A stretch of DNA of 64,000 nucleotides from Rhinopithecus roxellana (GCF_007565055.1 NC_044558.1:78455444-78519443); one strand, 5' to 3'. Counted from the stretch's first letter, positions 34,050-46,764 are shown. Made by a program: numbers and translations. Notes: a model not told the origin generated them from the letters alone.

Positions 34050-34349
34050 TGATTTTTTTGTGTGAGACAGGGTGTTACTCTGTCACCCAGGCTGGAGTGC
34101 AGTGGCACCATCTCCGTACATCGCAACCTCCACCTCCTGGGTTCAAGCAATTCTCCTGCCTCAGCCTCCCAAGTAGCTGGGACTAGAGGTACACACAACC
34201 ATGCTTGGCTAATTTTTGGTGTTTTTAGTACAGACGGGGTTTCACCATGTTGGCCAGATCTTGGGTCTTGAATTCCAGACCTCAGATGATCTGCCTGCCT
34301 TGGCCTCCCAAAGTGCTGGGATTACAGGCATGAGCCACTGTGCCAAGCC
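34050..34349 (-). mobile_element. Alu SINE (AluS/J-like)
   Basis: Antisense dimeric Alu, short T-rich tail at left, ends CACTGTGCCAAGCC. About 10 bp are lost around CCAGATCTTGGGTCTTG (34255-34271). Confidence 0.93.
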
Positions 34350-34679
34350 AGTCATGGTATATAAGTTTTTGAATAAGCAGAATTTCTGCTATAAATAAGG
34401 AATTAATAAATAAATAAGGAGAAAATAAAGCTTTTTAATAGTGGAATGCTAACAGGTAAATGTAGAAAGATTACTGATGGAACTGGGAAAATAACTGTTT
34501 GGCTAACAAATTAATAATTGAAGAAGACTAGAATCATCAATGCATGTTAAAATTAACAGGTGAATATTTGATGAGAAATAGGATATTTATGTAATTTAAA
34601 ATTATCTTCCTATAGGATACTTGTTAATTACTACTTCATTAATGAGTACAAAATATTTCCTTAATTATCCTCTTAATGG
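34350..34679. other. AT-rich unassigned interval
   Basis: Contains AATAAATAAATAAGG near 34405-34420; no gene or named repeat. Confidence 0.45.
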
Positions 34680-36045
34680 AGAAACTTGGCAGACAACAAT
34701 TCTACGCAGGAAATAAAAATGAGCAACTCCCATAATGGGAGAGCTGGTAAAAGTTATTGCTATGATGGAATGCGCTGTCACGACTTCCGTGCTATATACT
34801 ACATTGGGAAGAATACAACCCTATTTTCCATTTCTGACAATGATGGGAAAACTAAATCTAATTACAAGAAGACATCAGAAAAGTCTGAATGGAGGGATAT
34901 TCTGCAAAGTACTTGTCCTCTGTTCTTAAAAGTATCAAGGTCATGAAATAGAGAAAGGACTGAAGTTCCTTATTTACGGAAACTAAAGGGATGTGATGAC
35001 AAAAGGTGATTCATGATCTTGACTTCCATGATCCTGGACCAGAAAAGAAAGGCGCATGTTTATAGCAGGTTTATAGCAGTGCAATTCACTATTGCAAAAA
35101 CATGGAACCAACACAAATGCCCATCAATCAACGAGTATATATATACACTATATATATACACATACAAAGAAATACACACACACACACACACCCCTACATA
35201 CATACAATGAAATACTATTTGGCAATAAAAAGGAATGAATTAATGGCATTTGCAGCAACCTGGATGGGATTGGAGACTATTATTCCAAGTGAAGTAACTC
35301 AGGAATGGAAAACCAATCATCATATGTTCTCACTCATAGGTGGGAGCTAAGCTATGAGAATGCAAAGACGTAGGAATGACACAATGGACTTTGGGGACTC
35401 AGAGGGAAAGGGTGGGAAGGGGGTGAGGGATAAAAGACCACAAATTTGGTTCAGTGTATACTGCTCAGGTGATGGGTGCACCAAAATCTCACGAATTACC
35501 ACTAAAGAACTTAACTCATGTAACCAAACACCACTTGTTCTCCAATAACCTATGAAAATAAAAAAAAATTTAAAAAGGTTAAATTAAAAAAATCCTGTGC
35601 TTAATGAAAATAAAAGAAAAGAAAGAAGGAAGAGAGACTTGTTTATTTTGCTTAATTGTTGGTGTTGCCTATAAAACACACTGGAGGTGCTGGAGGTAAA
35701 GTTGTAATGGAGTCTGTTGATTAGACAGAAGTATTGTATCAGTGTTAATTTTTTATTTTGATGGTTGTAGTGTGGCTATATAAGAAAGTGTATTTCCTTC
35801 TTAAATAAGAATAGACATTGAGATATTAGGGGTAATGAAGCATAATTTCTGCAATTTACTCTCAAATGACTCAGAGGGAAAAACAATGCACATAGAGAGT
35901 ACCTATATTAGAAAGAGAAAAAATGAGAAGGCAGACGGCGTCAACTGTTAACATTTAAGTCATTTGGGTGAAAATGACTCATGCATATTTTTACTGTTAT
36001 AACTTTTCATATGTTTAAAATTGTTTTTTAAAAGGAAAAATAGGA
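34680..36045 (+). mobile_element. Old L1M 3' region, split by a younger L1
   Basis: Positions 34680-35044 (CAAGGTCATGAAATAGAG, CTTCCATGATCCTGGACC) and about 35695-36045 (AGACAGAAGTATTGTATCAG, TTACTCTCAAATGACTCAG, AAAATTGTTTTTTAAAAGG) read as one old L1M 3' UTR. The younger L1 at 35045-35575 separates them. The 86-codon frame at 34686 is not a gene. Confidence 0.6.
35045..35575 (+). mobile_element. 5'-truncated L1 3' end (L1PB/L1MA-like)
   Basis: Sense ORF2 end and 3' UTR: ACATGGAACCAACACAAATG, AACCTGGATGGGATTGGAG, CTCACTCATAGGTGGGAGC, GAACTTAACTCATGTAACC, tail AATAAAAAAAAATTTAAAAA. Includes TA and CA microsatellites at 35135-35190 inside ORF2, where they replaced coding sequence. Confidence 0.9.
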
Positions 36046-36119
36046 ACAAGTTCACAGTTGCTTAGAGTATCACTTGGATTCCAATTCATGCCTGTCTTCC
36101 TCCAAAGTCTGTACTGTGA

Positions 36120-36301
36120 ATTTTTTTTATTTAACCTTTTTAATTATTTTTTATTTTCATAGGTTATTGGAGAATAAATGGTGTTTGGTTACGTGAGTAA
36201 GTTCTCTAGTGGTGATTTGTGAGATTTGGGTGCACCCATTACCCGAGCAGTATACATTCCACCAAATTTGTGGTCTTTCAGCTCTCCCACTCTCGCCCAG
36301 T
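36120..36301 (-). mobile_element. Short L1 3' end fragment
   Basis: Antisense L1 3' UTR: TTTCATAGGTTATTGGAG, GTGTTTGGTTACGTGAGTAAG, GTGCACCCATTACCCGAGC. It mirrors the end of the L1 at 35045-35575, on the other strand and 0.5 kb away, so the two 3' ends face each other and could pair over about 150 bp. Confidence 0.88.
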
Positions 36302-36339
36302 AACTGGGGGTGGGACAATATTGGTACTCAGCTTTTGAT

Positions 36340-36950
36340 GTCTTCCTGACATTTATTCAACCTATATTTATGGTGCACATATTTGGCCAATATGTCCCAA
36401 TAACAGCAATGAATAGAAAGACATCAGTTCCACTCTTAAAAGCTTCTATTCCAGCTGCAGAAGAAAACAAAAACAAAAACGAAAATCCCTAACCAAAGCA
36501 CCAAGCAAAGCAAAACAAAAACACAAAATAAAAAGGAAAATTAAAAACATGATAAGAAGATAAAAACATCATGAAGCTATTCGTTTTACTGAAGGTTTGC
36601 AGAAGGCGTCTCATAAAAAGTGATGATTAAATTGACTTCTAATTGACACAAAAGACGACTGCAAGAAAATCTGGTCCATCCTCCCTTCTGGCGAGAGGCA
36701 GAAGCAAGTGCAGGGACCATGCAGCAGAGCCAAGCTTGGCTACACTCAGAGCACACAGCCCCATGGCAGGCATGGAGAGAGTGCCAGAGAGAGTGGATGG
36801 AGGGAGGCAGGATAGGAAGGCACAGCTCACATTGGGCCTTGTGGGTGTTTGGATGTTTTCCTGGTGGAGTTAAGAAGCAATTGGAAGACTTTGAGGAGAG
36901 GAGCAACATGATCTGAATTGTTTTTGAAAATCATTCTGAATTCTTTGTAG
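36340..36950 (+). mobile_element. L2-type relic (tentative)
   Basis: GACATTTATTCAACCTATATT at the left and GAGGAGAGGAGCAACATGATC with ATTGGAAGACTTTGAG at the right fit an ancient L2-type 3' region in order. The overlapping 60-107 codon frames are not genes. Confidence 0.45.
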
Positions 36951-36959
36951 AAAATAAAC

Positions 36960-37646
36960 TCCATTACATTGGTTAATTCATTGTTCATCTCCAGGTCTCA
37001 GTTTCTGCATCACTAAAATGAAAGGGGTGGAGGAGCTGAAGCCTCCTCTCCCTGACAGCACAGATCTTACAGAATGTAATGATCACCTTGAACCTGAAGG
37101 CCTCTTCTCCTCCCGGTACTGCCCCCACTTACTCACGGCTGCACCTACACTTCCCTGCCCTTCCAAGATCCTGATCTCTGTGGCTGGGCTCCCTGCAGGT
37201 CCAGCTGAAGACACAGGTGCAGGTTGTCGTGAGCTCAGCCATTGGTTTGTCTTTGGAATAAAGGAAGGAAGTAATGATTGCAGCTCAAAGTGCAGTGGCT
37301 TCTTGACCCACAAACAGCCCCCTTCTGGAGTCATCCTAGAGCAGGGTTCCTCTGTCATTTACTGCAAGCTTCATTGGGAAATTCCTTATGATTGCTGCAT
37401 AAAATATACTGTCTCGGTAACGTTGTTCAGTTATACAAGATGAAGCATTAGGGAAACCCCACGCTCCTACTATAGCCAGATACACTGCCCAAAGAAACAG
37501 GAAAGAGAAGCATTAAGTTTATCATGATGAGATTATTCAGTGGAGAAAGAGGGAGAATCCCCCTCAACCAATTAACAACAAATCTTGCTTCTGATGATGC
37601 CCTAGCACTCTTGATACCTCTCAAAGAGAAATTGTTACCATATCAC
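36960..37646. other. Unassigned stretch
   Basis: No repeat recognised. A 141-codon plus-strand frame (37018-37443, starting MKGVEELKPPLPDS) is one of the longer frames outside repeats. I see no domain, signal peptide or homologous family in it and do not call it a gene. Confidence 0.4.
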
Positions 37647-37654
37647 AATGGTAC

Positions 37655-37942
37655 TTTTTTTTTTTTTGAGACAGGGTCTGACTCTGTCACCCAGGCTGGA
37701 GTGCAGAGGCATGATCATGGCTCAGTGCAGCCTCCCCAGCTCAGCAATCCTCCCTCCTCAGCCTCCTGAGTAGCTGGGGCCACAGTTGCCTGCCACCATG
37801 CCAAGCTAATTTTTATATTTTTAGTAGAGACAGGTTCTCACTCTTTTGCTCAGGCTGGTTTGGAGCTCCTGAGCTCAAGCAATCCTCCTGTCTCAACCTC
37901 CCAAAGTGCTGGGATTATAGGCGTGAGCCACTGTGCCCAGCC
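37655..37942 (-). mobile_element. AluJ-type SINE
   Basis: Antisense Alu, strongly diverged (GCCACAGTTGCCTGCCACC, TTTGGAGCTCCTGAGCTC). Perfect 8-bp flanking duplication AATGGTAC at 37647-37654 and 37943-37950. Confidence 0.94.
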
Positions 37943-37950
37943 AATGGTAC

Positions 37951-38796
37951 CTGTTCTAAACAAGGAAGTTGCTCAATGGTTCGATTCACTAGCCTCTTCT
38001 CTCCCTACCTATACTTGCTCTCTGGGCAAACTCATTCTGGAGATGGTTTAGATACAATTGTAAATATAAATAAATAAATTAATAAATAGCACTGAGTTTC
38101 CACTTTTGGAAAGATGGAATTGACTTACGTTATTCTTCCCTACGAGTACAACTAAAAACCCTAGACATATCTATTGAAAAAAAAAAAAAAAAAAAAAACA
38201 AATAAACAACATGAGAAGGCTGTGAAAAGTGGAGAGAAGGTAAACTGACCAAGAACCACAGGACCCAAGAAACAACTTCGTTTTCAGTCACGTGGGTTTT
38301 ACATTTGCTTCACTGATCCCAGATTTGGAGCTGAAGAAGTAAGCAGCACCCCACATCTGCTTCTGTGAAAAGATTTCACTCTCAGATGCTCATGTTACCT
38401 TTCCCCACTTTCTGGGCCTCTTTCTTGTCAGGAGCAGCTTAATTTTAATAGGAAAGAAATGGCAAATCCATGCTCCACAAATCTCAGTGACAACTGACTA
38501 TTACTCTTGAAGATACAGGCTTTTCTTATATTTGGGTGATAGATGCAGCTCCAAAAGCAATTTAATATCCCTGAACTTGGGATTCACAGATGGGATAAGA
38601 GGGTGGGAGATATGGAAGCTTCTATGCTCAGAGCCATTTTTTAATTTACTATGTGTCATAAACCACAAATGCAGAGGGGAGAAGTGTATATTGCTGTGCT
38701 ATTATATGTATGCATTAATACACATGTGTGTCTAATTGTGTGCAGAGCTCAGTGATTAGAGTTCAATTCCCTGAGTGCAAATCTCAGTTGTATCAC
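37951..38796. other. Unassigned stretch with A-run
   Basis: A19-type run at 38179-38198 and an AAATA-rich patch at 38058-38088. No gene recognised. Confidence 0.5.
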
Positions 38797-39165
38797 TGTC
38801 TTAGTCTGTTTTGTGTTGCTACAACAGCATACCTGAGAGTCTGTAATTTATTTTAAAAGTACGTTTATTTAGCTCGTGGTTCTGCAGGCTGGGTCATTCA
38901 AGGGCATGGCCCTGGCTCTGGTGAGGGCTTTCTTGCTGCCTCACACCTTGGTACAGAAGAGGGTCAAAGACAAAGCAGGCCACCTGGCTTTATAACAACT
39001 CTTTCTCCTGGGACCTAGTCCACTTCCATGAGAACTAATCCAGACTCAAAAGAGCTGGGAGGACAGCACCAAGACATTCATGAGGGATCTGCCCTCATAA
39101 CCCAAACACTTCCCATCACCTTGTGTTGCAACCCTTACCACCATTGCACTCCTCCCTGCGCAGGT
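38797..39165 (-). mobile_element. MST/MLT1-type MaLR LTR
   Basis: Antisense MaLR LTR: TGTCTTAGTCTGTTTTGTG at its edge, GGTTCTGCAGGCTGGG, CTCTGGTGAGGGC, CACCAAGACATTCATGAGGG, AACCCAAACACTTCCCATC. The right boundary is approximate; a twin-primed L1 follows shortly after. Confidence 0.72.
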
Positions 39166-39218
39166 CTGTTCCCAGTGCATTTGGTATATACTCCTGAATC
39201 ACATCAATAAAGAGTATG

Positions 39219-40333
39219 TGTCTGTGGGCTGTATGAAAGTCTTCTTTTGAGAAGTGTCTGTTCATATCCTTTGCCCACTTTTTGATGGGGTTGTTTGTTT
39301 TATTCTTGTAAATTTGTTTGAGTTCTTTGTAGGTTCTGGATATTAGCCCTTTGTCAGATGAGTAGATTGCAAAAATTTTCTCCCATTCTGTAGGTTGCCT
39401 GTTCACTCTGATGGTAGTTTCTTTTGCTGTGCAGAAGCTCTTTAGTTTAATTAGATCCCATTTGTCAAGTTTGGCTTTTGTTGCCATAGCTTTTGGTGTT
39501 TTAGACATGAAGTCCTTGCCCACGCCTATGAAAAAATGCTCATCATCACTGGCCATCAGAGAAATGCAAATCAAAACCACAGTGAGATACCATCTTACAC
39601 CAGTTAGAATGTCAATCATTAAAAAATCAGAAAACAACAGGTGCTGGGGAGGATGTGGAGAAATAGGAACACCTTTACACTGTTAGTGGTACTGTAAAGT
39701 AGTTCAACCATTGTGGAAGACAGTGTGACGATTCCTCAAGGATCTAGAACTAGAAATACCATTTGATCCTGCCATCCCATTACTGGGTATATAGCCAAAG
39801 GATTATAAATCATGCTGCTATAAAGACGCTTGCACACGTATGTTTATTGCAATACTATTCACAATAGCAAAGACTTGGAATCAACCCAAATGTCCATCAG
39901 TGACAGATTGGATTAAGAAAATGTGGCACAAATATACCATGGAACACTATGCAGCCGTAAAAAAGGATGAGTTTGTGTCCTTTGTAGGGACATGGATGCA
40001 GCTGGAAACCATCATTCTCAGCAAACTATTACAAGAACAGAAAACCAAACACCACATCTTCTTACTCATAGGTGGGAATTGAACAATGAGATCACTTGGA
40101 CACAGGAAGGGGAACATCACACACTGGAGCCTATTGTGAGAGAGGGGAGGGGCGAGGGACAGCATTAGGAGATATAATTAATGTAAATGATGAGTTCATG
40201 GGTGCAGCACACCAACATGGCACATGAATACATATGTAACAAACCTGCACGTTGTGCACATGTACCCTAGAACTTAAAGTATAATAATAAAGATAAATAA
40301 ATAAATAAATAAAATAAAAGTAAAAAAATGAAA
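39219..40333 (+). mobile_element. Second 5'-inverted (twin-primed) L1
   Basis: Positions 39219-~39529 are antisense L1 ORF2 (minus-strand frame with GVGKDFMSKTPKAMATK and WAKDMNRHFSKEDFHTAH). Positions ~39530-40333 are sense ORF2 from KKCSSSLAIREMQIKTT to the 3' UTR and a long AATAAATAAATA-type tail. A perfect 13-bp duplication AATAAAGAGTATG flanks the unit (39206-39218, 40334-40346). The inverted part ends, and the sense part begins, within a few codons of each other in ORF2. Inactive. Confidence 0.94.
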
Positions 40334-40346
40334 AATAAAGAGTATG

Positions 40347-40969
40347 AAGTGATATATTATAGACGTATGTGTTCAGAATTTGTAAAACTCTATTCTGCTA
40401 TGTACTGATGCTTGTTTATCCACCAGCTGTCAGAGAGGAGTTGGAAGAACAACCTTGATCTGTGGTATTCGTCAATTTCTTTGACGTAAATTCTCCCACA
40501 ATGGATCATTTCATGCTGCTAATGCTTTACAGTTTACTCAGAAATTTAACAATCTGTTGCTTTGAGCAAACACTGGTGGCATTAGCACACCACTGATGTT
40601 TTTGCAATAGAGATCTTGTGCTTCTCTATTTTTCCGCACCAGGAATAGTGCTTTTAAGAGCACTCCTGATGGTCTCAGCTCCTTCATTGATTACTTCTGA
40701 CATTTCAACTGGGGAGAGGTCTGCCTCAATGACCTAGTCCCATCCAACAGCCTCAGGATTAGGATTTGTTTGTGTAAATTGCCCTTCATACATTTTACAG
40801 TTAACGTTGAGTTCAGGTTATTTTAAGGGTAATTTTAGTGCACAGAAAAAAAAATTTGAGGCTGTTTTGACTTAAAAGCCTTATTATTCTGTTTACAAAG
40901 TTATTGATAAACATACACACTCTATACAAAAATGTTAAGAAGGGTTTAAATAATTCGATTGCGTATCTT
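40347..40969. other. Unassigned unique stretch
   Basis: No gene or repeat recognised. Confidence 0.5.
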
Positions 40970-41257
40970 TTTGTTTTTTTCAAAACAGTCTTGCTCTGTC
41001 CCCACACTAGGGTACAATGGCGTGATCTCCGCTCACTGCAACCTCTGCCTCCTGGGTTCAGATTCTCCTGCCTCAGCTTCCTGAGTAGCTGGGATTACAG
41101 GTGCCTGTCACCATGCCTGGCTAATTTTTGTATTTTTAGTAGAGACAGGATTTCTCCATGTTGGCCAGGCTGATCTTGAACCCCTGACCTCAAGTGATCC
41201 ACCCACCTCGGCCTCCCAAAGTGCTGGGATTACAGGCATAAGCCACTATGCCTGTCC
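40970..41257 (-). mobile_element. Alu SINE (AluS/J-like)
   Basis: Antisense dimeric Alu with a degraded tail (TTTTTGTTTTTTTCAAAAC) and end ACTATGCCTGTCC. Several small deletions in the left half. Confidence 0.9.
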
Positions 41258-42089
41258 ACGTCTTTAAATATTTTAACCATTTTTGAAATTTCATATATGT
41301 AACTCTCATCTTAAACAGTTCACATGCCTTATTAGAAAAGTATCCCAAGTAATTTAATAATCCCAGCTAATAGAGCATATGAAACTCCTAAATATAGAAA
41401 CCTCAATTTCTCATAACGAATTCAATGATTTTTAAACATTTATTTTCAAATTAAAAGGCACATATTCTAAAATTTATTTTTTAATTCCCAGTTTATCTGG
41501 CATTGAAAGACAAACCTGTCATATAATATGTGAAATTACCTTAATTACTGCCTTTCACAATCCAACTATTATCAAGTTATTCCTAAACATAACACAAAAA
41601 TATTCTTAAAAATGAAAAAGTAAATGATTTATAAATTAACGTTGATAAATATAGGATTAATAAAATCATTGTAGGATTTCAAGACCCATTAAGAAAATGA
41701 TATCAATTGTAACAAATTGTAGTTACAATTCTATGCAAATTTGTTTATTGAGCAGAGATTTTTGGCTGGCAATAGATTTGGAGGTATAAGAAACGTAGCT
41801 GTTTTCACCAAATATGCTTATTTGGCCTTTTTCTACAGTTTCTGTATTAGGGGGATACTAAGCCCATTCTTTTCCTATGAAGTCAACTTCACACCCATGC
41901 TCCTCACATACAAGCTACATATTAGCTAATTTTAGCAACCAGTTACGTTGCTTCCAAACTGATAATATTCAGACTGTTTTTACTACTCAAGTACTCAAGT
42001 CTCTCCTATCATGGGCTGATATTTCTACCTTCCCTGCCTGCCTGACTGTGCCGCTTCTTTTGCAGGTATCTGAACAGCATATGCTTGAG
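41258..42089. other. AT-rich unassigned stretch
   Basis: No gene or named repeat seen. Confidence 0.5.
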
Positions 42090-42402
42090 TTTTTTTGTTT
42101 GTTTGTTTTTGTTTTTGTTTTTTAGAAGGAGTCTCGCTCTATCGCCCAGGCTGGAGTGCAGTGGCGCGATCTCGTCTCACTGCAAGCTCCGCCTCCCGGG
42201 TTCACGCCATTCTCCTGCCTCAGCCTCCCGAGTAGCTGGGACTACAGGTGCCCACCACCAAGCCCGGTTAATTTTTTGTATTTTAGTAGAGACGGGGTTT
42301 CACCATGTTAGCCAGGATGGTCTCGATCTCCTGACCTCGTGATCCGCCCGCCTCGGCCTCTCCAAGTGCTGGGATTACAGGTGTGAGCCACCGCGCCCGG
42401 CC
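42090..42402 (-). mobile_element. AluY-type SINE with GTTT-type tail
   Basis: Antisense Alu, well preserved, tail decayed to TTTGTTTG/TTTTTG words. It has GTGGCGCGATCTCG rather than GCCGGATCTCAG and ends GTGTGAGCCACCGCG, so it looks like ancestral AluY rather than the monkey-type copies. Confidence 0.95.
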
Positions 42403-44351
42403 CGGATTGAGGTCTTTATGTTCCCCATGTTTCTGTTGTCGCTGTATTATTGGTGTGAGTCACTGTGGTGACAGCAGCATCCAGGACTTCAATGCCCACC
42501 CGTTAGCCACCTGCAGCTGCCCTCCCTAAGAACAGAAACATCCTCCTTGTCGAAAATGAAATGGACACCGTTTAGTCTCTCATTGACTCTGTTGTTGATC
42601 ATCTCTATTTGAAAGTAGGATCTATTGCAGTGCACTCTCCTGGTCTTCCTTCGTTCTTTTCTGAATATGCACCTTGCACATGTGTAGTGTTTATTGTACC
42701 TGTGTGGGGTTTTATTACTTCATTATTAGTTTTTCTTTAAAGTTTGGTCTCTGTAGAGACTGTCAAAGATTGCCACTGTTGACTCTATTTCAAGTCATCA
42801 TGACCGAGTATTGGGAAACATTTTCATGCAATAATTACACCTCAGATAACCCTTATTGGCTATGGTACTGCCACTGTGCGAAGCTTGTATGGGTTTAAAA
42901 AAAAAATGTTCAAATGGGCATTTTAGGGCATAAAGAGGAAGGTCACAATAATTTCTACCTGACTTAATTTAGTATATTTAGATATCTAAAGGACAAAATT
43001 TTAAAACTATTTACAAATTTTAAACATTCAATATAATTCCATAAATTTCATTTAACAAAGTGAATGACCTTAAAAAACTAGAATAGCCACGGATGTCTAC
43101 ATATTAATAGATATTAAACAATAGATTGAGTACCAGAAACTTCTCATAACTTCTTGTTATTAAATTTGTACCATAGGAATCTGGATCTTGATGGAGGAAG
43201 AGGCATAAGGGCACAGATAACAGATGGTTGACTTCCTCCCTGTTCTTCTGAATCCATGTGCTTTCCTTTGGTGATCCCAAACAATCCTTTATCTTTGTAA
43301 TGATGAGTGTCAAATAATTACTCTCAGGCTTAACTTATCCCTCTGTGCAAATGTATGTCACTAGATATATCCGAGACTCACCCATTTGAATATATGTAGG
43401 TGACTCGAAATTTACAAAAACACAAAGGTCTCATCATTTTCCTCCTGAATTTGCTTCTATTTATGTGTCTTTGTCTTGGACAGACGTGTAACCCACCATT
43501 CACCTTTCACCCCAATGAGAGTTCTGAAATCATTCTTTTGTCTTTCCAACTCTGAAACCAGTCAATCAAGGCATGCCTACCAGTCTCCAAACATTTCTCC
43601 AATTGATCCTATTTATTCCTCCATCAGCAAAACTATCCCATTTTTCTCCTTAATCAACTCTACCTCAACTAGAGGAATAAACACACAACACTTTGGCTTG
43701 CCTCAAATATTGTCTCGTTACCATTCATTCTCCATAGTGCAGCCACAATGCTCTTACAAAACATCAATCAGTGCATTTTCACTCTCTTAGTTGAGTAACC
43801 TGCTATTCTGACAAAACATCCTAGAGTCTAAATATGTTAGCCAAGGGTCTCCATACAGAGAGTTAGGGCAATGTAAGGCTTAAGAATGCAACCTTCAGTT
43901 GCCGAGGTCCTACTTCTAGGATTTCCAACTTAGTTGGTCTGGGAGGGGCTGAAGCACATATATACTCTTTTACATAGTGATAATGAACAGTCAGGTTGAG
44001 AAAATTAATCAAGTGTCAGGCTGCTTGGATATGATGATAATATTTAGCTGAATGTATTCTAATATTTAGCACATTTCACAGCTGTGTGAAATTACCTATA
44101 TCCCTGTTTCTTCCGTTGAATGGGCACGTAATAACTGTACCTTCATTGTATAATTTCTTTGCAAATAGAATGAATCCAAAGCCCTGAAACCTAGTAAGTG
44201 CTAATTAAGTGAAAACCACTGATATTATTTATACAACTTTATTTGCAGTTACTGTGTTATATTTCAGGTGCCGGAAACTTGTAGTTTCACACAGAATGTT
44301 ATTTCTTGCTCATTCTATTAATTGTACCTGGGATTAGAAACTCTGGATTTC
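42403..44351. other. Unassigned stretch
   Basis: Nearly 2 kb without a supportable gene. A weak MIR-like segment is at about 44080-44230 (AACCTAGTAAGTGCTAATTAA). The 104-codon frame at 43476-43790 lies in sequence that may be an old dispersed repeat I cannot name. Confidence 0.45.
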
Positions 44352-44929
44352 TGTATTAGTCAGCATTCTCCAGAGGAGCAGAACTAATAGGATATATGTA
44401 ATAAAAAAGGGAGCTTATTAGGGAGAATTGGCTAACATGATCCCAAGGCCAAGTCCCATGACAGGTTGCCTGTAGACTCAGAAAGAAGGAAGTCTATAGT
44501 GGCTCAGTCCCAGTGCAAAACTCTCAAAAGCAAGGAAGCCAACAGTGCAGCTTTCAGTCTGTGGCAGAAGGCCTGAGAGCCCCCGGCAAACATTGGTGTA
44601 AGGCCAAGAATACAAAGGCTAAAGAACCTGGAGTCTGATGTCCAAGAGCAGGAGGAGCAGGAGGAAGCATCCAGCATGGGAGAAAGACGAAAGCCAGAAA
44701 ACCCAGCAAGCAAGGTCCTCCCACCTTCTTCCGCCTGCTTTGTTCCAGCCGTGCAGCATGGATGGTGCCCACTCACGCTGAGGGAGGGTCTTCCTCTCCC
44801 AGTCCACTGACTCAAATGTCAGTCTCCTCTGGCAACACCCTTCCAGACACACCCAGGAAACAGCACTTTCCCAGCCATCCAGGCATCCTTCAATCCAATC
44901 AAGTTAACACCTAATATTCAATCATCACA
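44352..44929 (-). mobile_element. MLT2-type (ERVL) solo LTR
   Basis: Antisense LTR of HERV-L type: TGTATTAGTCAGCATTCTCC at one edge, then GTCTGTGGCAGAAGGCCTGAG, GAGGAAGCATCCAGCATGGG, CCACTGACTCAAATGTCAG, and AATATTCAATCATCACA at the other. Matches my memory of MLT2A-class LTRs. No internal region. The 72-103 codon minus-strand frames are shadows. Confidence 0.82.
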
Positions 44930-46740
44930 GCTTCCTTCCTTTCACTTATCAATCATCTCCCTCTCGATGTGTACCCAGGATCCTTTCTTGTCTCTATCTT
45001 GACTGAATTTTGTGACTGATATTGATCTTTCCACACAGTTTAATAATAATGTATCTAGATGTATATTTGTCTCTCTAAAATTTTAGCATATTTACAATTA
45101 AAAAGTAAATACTGGATTGTGTCTTATGCATGTCTATATCTCCATCCCTTATCTACGGTAATGTAAGATGCAAAATACGCACTCTTTAACTCTTATGATT
45201 TTCCTGGGCTCTTAGATAAAACCATGTAAGTCAATATGTCATCTTACCAGATGAGAAAACAGGCTTAAAATGGCACACACATTATATCATTAATATTCAT
45301 TAGAAATAGGACCAGAGAAGAAAGCTGTGTTTCAGAATAAAATCTCTTATAAAATATTAACTGTAAATAATTGGTAAACTAAGTCAATAAATAAATCAGG
45401 AGAACAAAAGCAACAAACAATTGTACATTTTACAAAAATGATTCTACGTGTATAATGACAGCAGGCTTTCAGAATTCAGAACTAATTTCACAAAGCAGAT
45501 GAGGCTCTATTAAAAAGTGATCAGTCATTATGCCAAGTAGTATTTAAATCCCAGCTACCCAGAATTTTGTGATGAAATTTTTTTAAAAAAAGAATCATGT
45601 GTTGCCTCAAAGTAGGCAAAATAATAACTTGAAAGGATACTTTTTTTTTCTAGGTCTCACCAAAAGAGAAATAAAATAAGAAAATAATCTTGTAAAGTTA
45701 TGATTTTAGCCTGACTTTGAGGAGTTTCCTATATTGTAGATACTTAAGGAAACAAATAAATAAATACTGAAAGAAAGAAGGAAAGTAAGAAATGCTATTA
45801 GAAATTTATCAAGACCCTGCTTTAACACAGTTGGCAAGTGAGAACAGATAAACCAACATTTTAGACATTTTTAGCATAGCATAGCACCTTACGTGACAAA
45901 ACCCATATCCAGTCCTTATTAGCCATGTGGCCTTGGGCAACTTTCCTAGAAGTTATAACTTTTTAAATCATTTTTTAAAATGGTGATGATAATAACTATT
46001 TTCTAAGGTTGATATGGAAAAAAATCAGATACTATATATATATATATATAAAAAAAAACAACAACAACTTTGCCAAGTCCATGGCATATGGAGAGAGCTG
46101 AATCAACCTTTTTCAAATGAAAACTCACATATAACTGAAAACTGTATTCATGGATCAAACTTTCTTCTTTATAACTGGTGTCATAACAGCTATTTCTTTG
46201 CCTTCAGCTTCTTTAAAGTAAGATTGGGATTGATAACCTGAATAAATATGAATGACAATTTTTTGATCAAAAAAGAATGATTATATAATCCATGATTAAA
46301 TCATACTAAATATTTAAAAGCACTTATTTCCCCAGTGGGTAGCTTCCTACATTATGAATGAAGAGGATTTCTCTTTTTCTGACTCACAGTGTTTTAAAGT
46401 TGAACCTTCACAAAACCAAGGTATTTTTACATGTGACTTTGACCCACACAAATATTCCTCCAAGGGTTAGATAGAGTATCAAGATTAGAAACACACGATT
46501 CCAATTATTGAAATTTTCCTTTCTCTTTCCCTATATCCAAGCTTAAAGGTTATAGTTTTCAAACAAACAATGAGAGGAACGGCCTTCCCTTAGTAGACAC
46601 AGGGAATGTATCACCGTTAAAGTCTGTGCTGCTAGGATTAGACATAGGCAAGCGACGAAATGAAACCAAGGGCTGCTGTCTGCATATTGCTTCAGGTCAG
46701 CTGCTGAAGATTTTTGTTTGCTTGCATTTTGTTTGTATTT
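44930..46740. other. Unassigned stretch with MIR piece
   Basis: No gene. A MIR-like fragment lies at about 45900-46015 (plus; GCCATGTGGCCTTGGGCAAC). (AT)n followed by A-rich DNA is at 46034-46062. Confidence 0.5.
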
Positions 46741-46764
46741 GAAGGTCCACAGTCCCTTTGAGTA

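Noticed and set aside
36586..36909. 107-codon minus-strand frame and overlapping plus-strand frames
   Set aside because: In an L2-like relic; frames on both strands indicate composition rather than coding.
37018..37443. 141-codon frame in non-repeat DNA
   Set aside because: No recognisable domain, signal or splice context; a single frame of this length is expected by chance in 64 kb.
39116..40165. 173-codon minus-strand frame
   Set aside because: It joins L1 inverted ORF2 and flanking LTR sequence by chance; part of a dead insertion.
44504..44852. 77-103 codon minus-strand frames
   Set aside because: Inside the MLT2-type LTR, which is non-coding.
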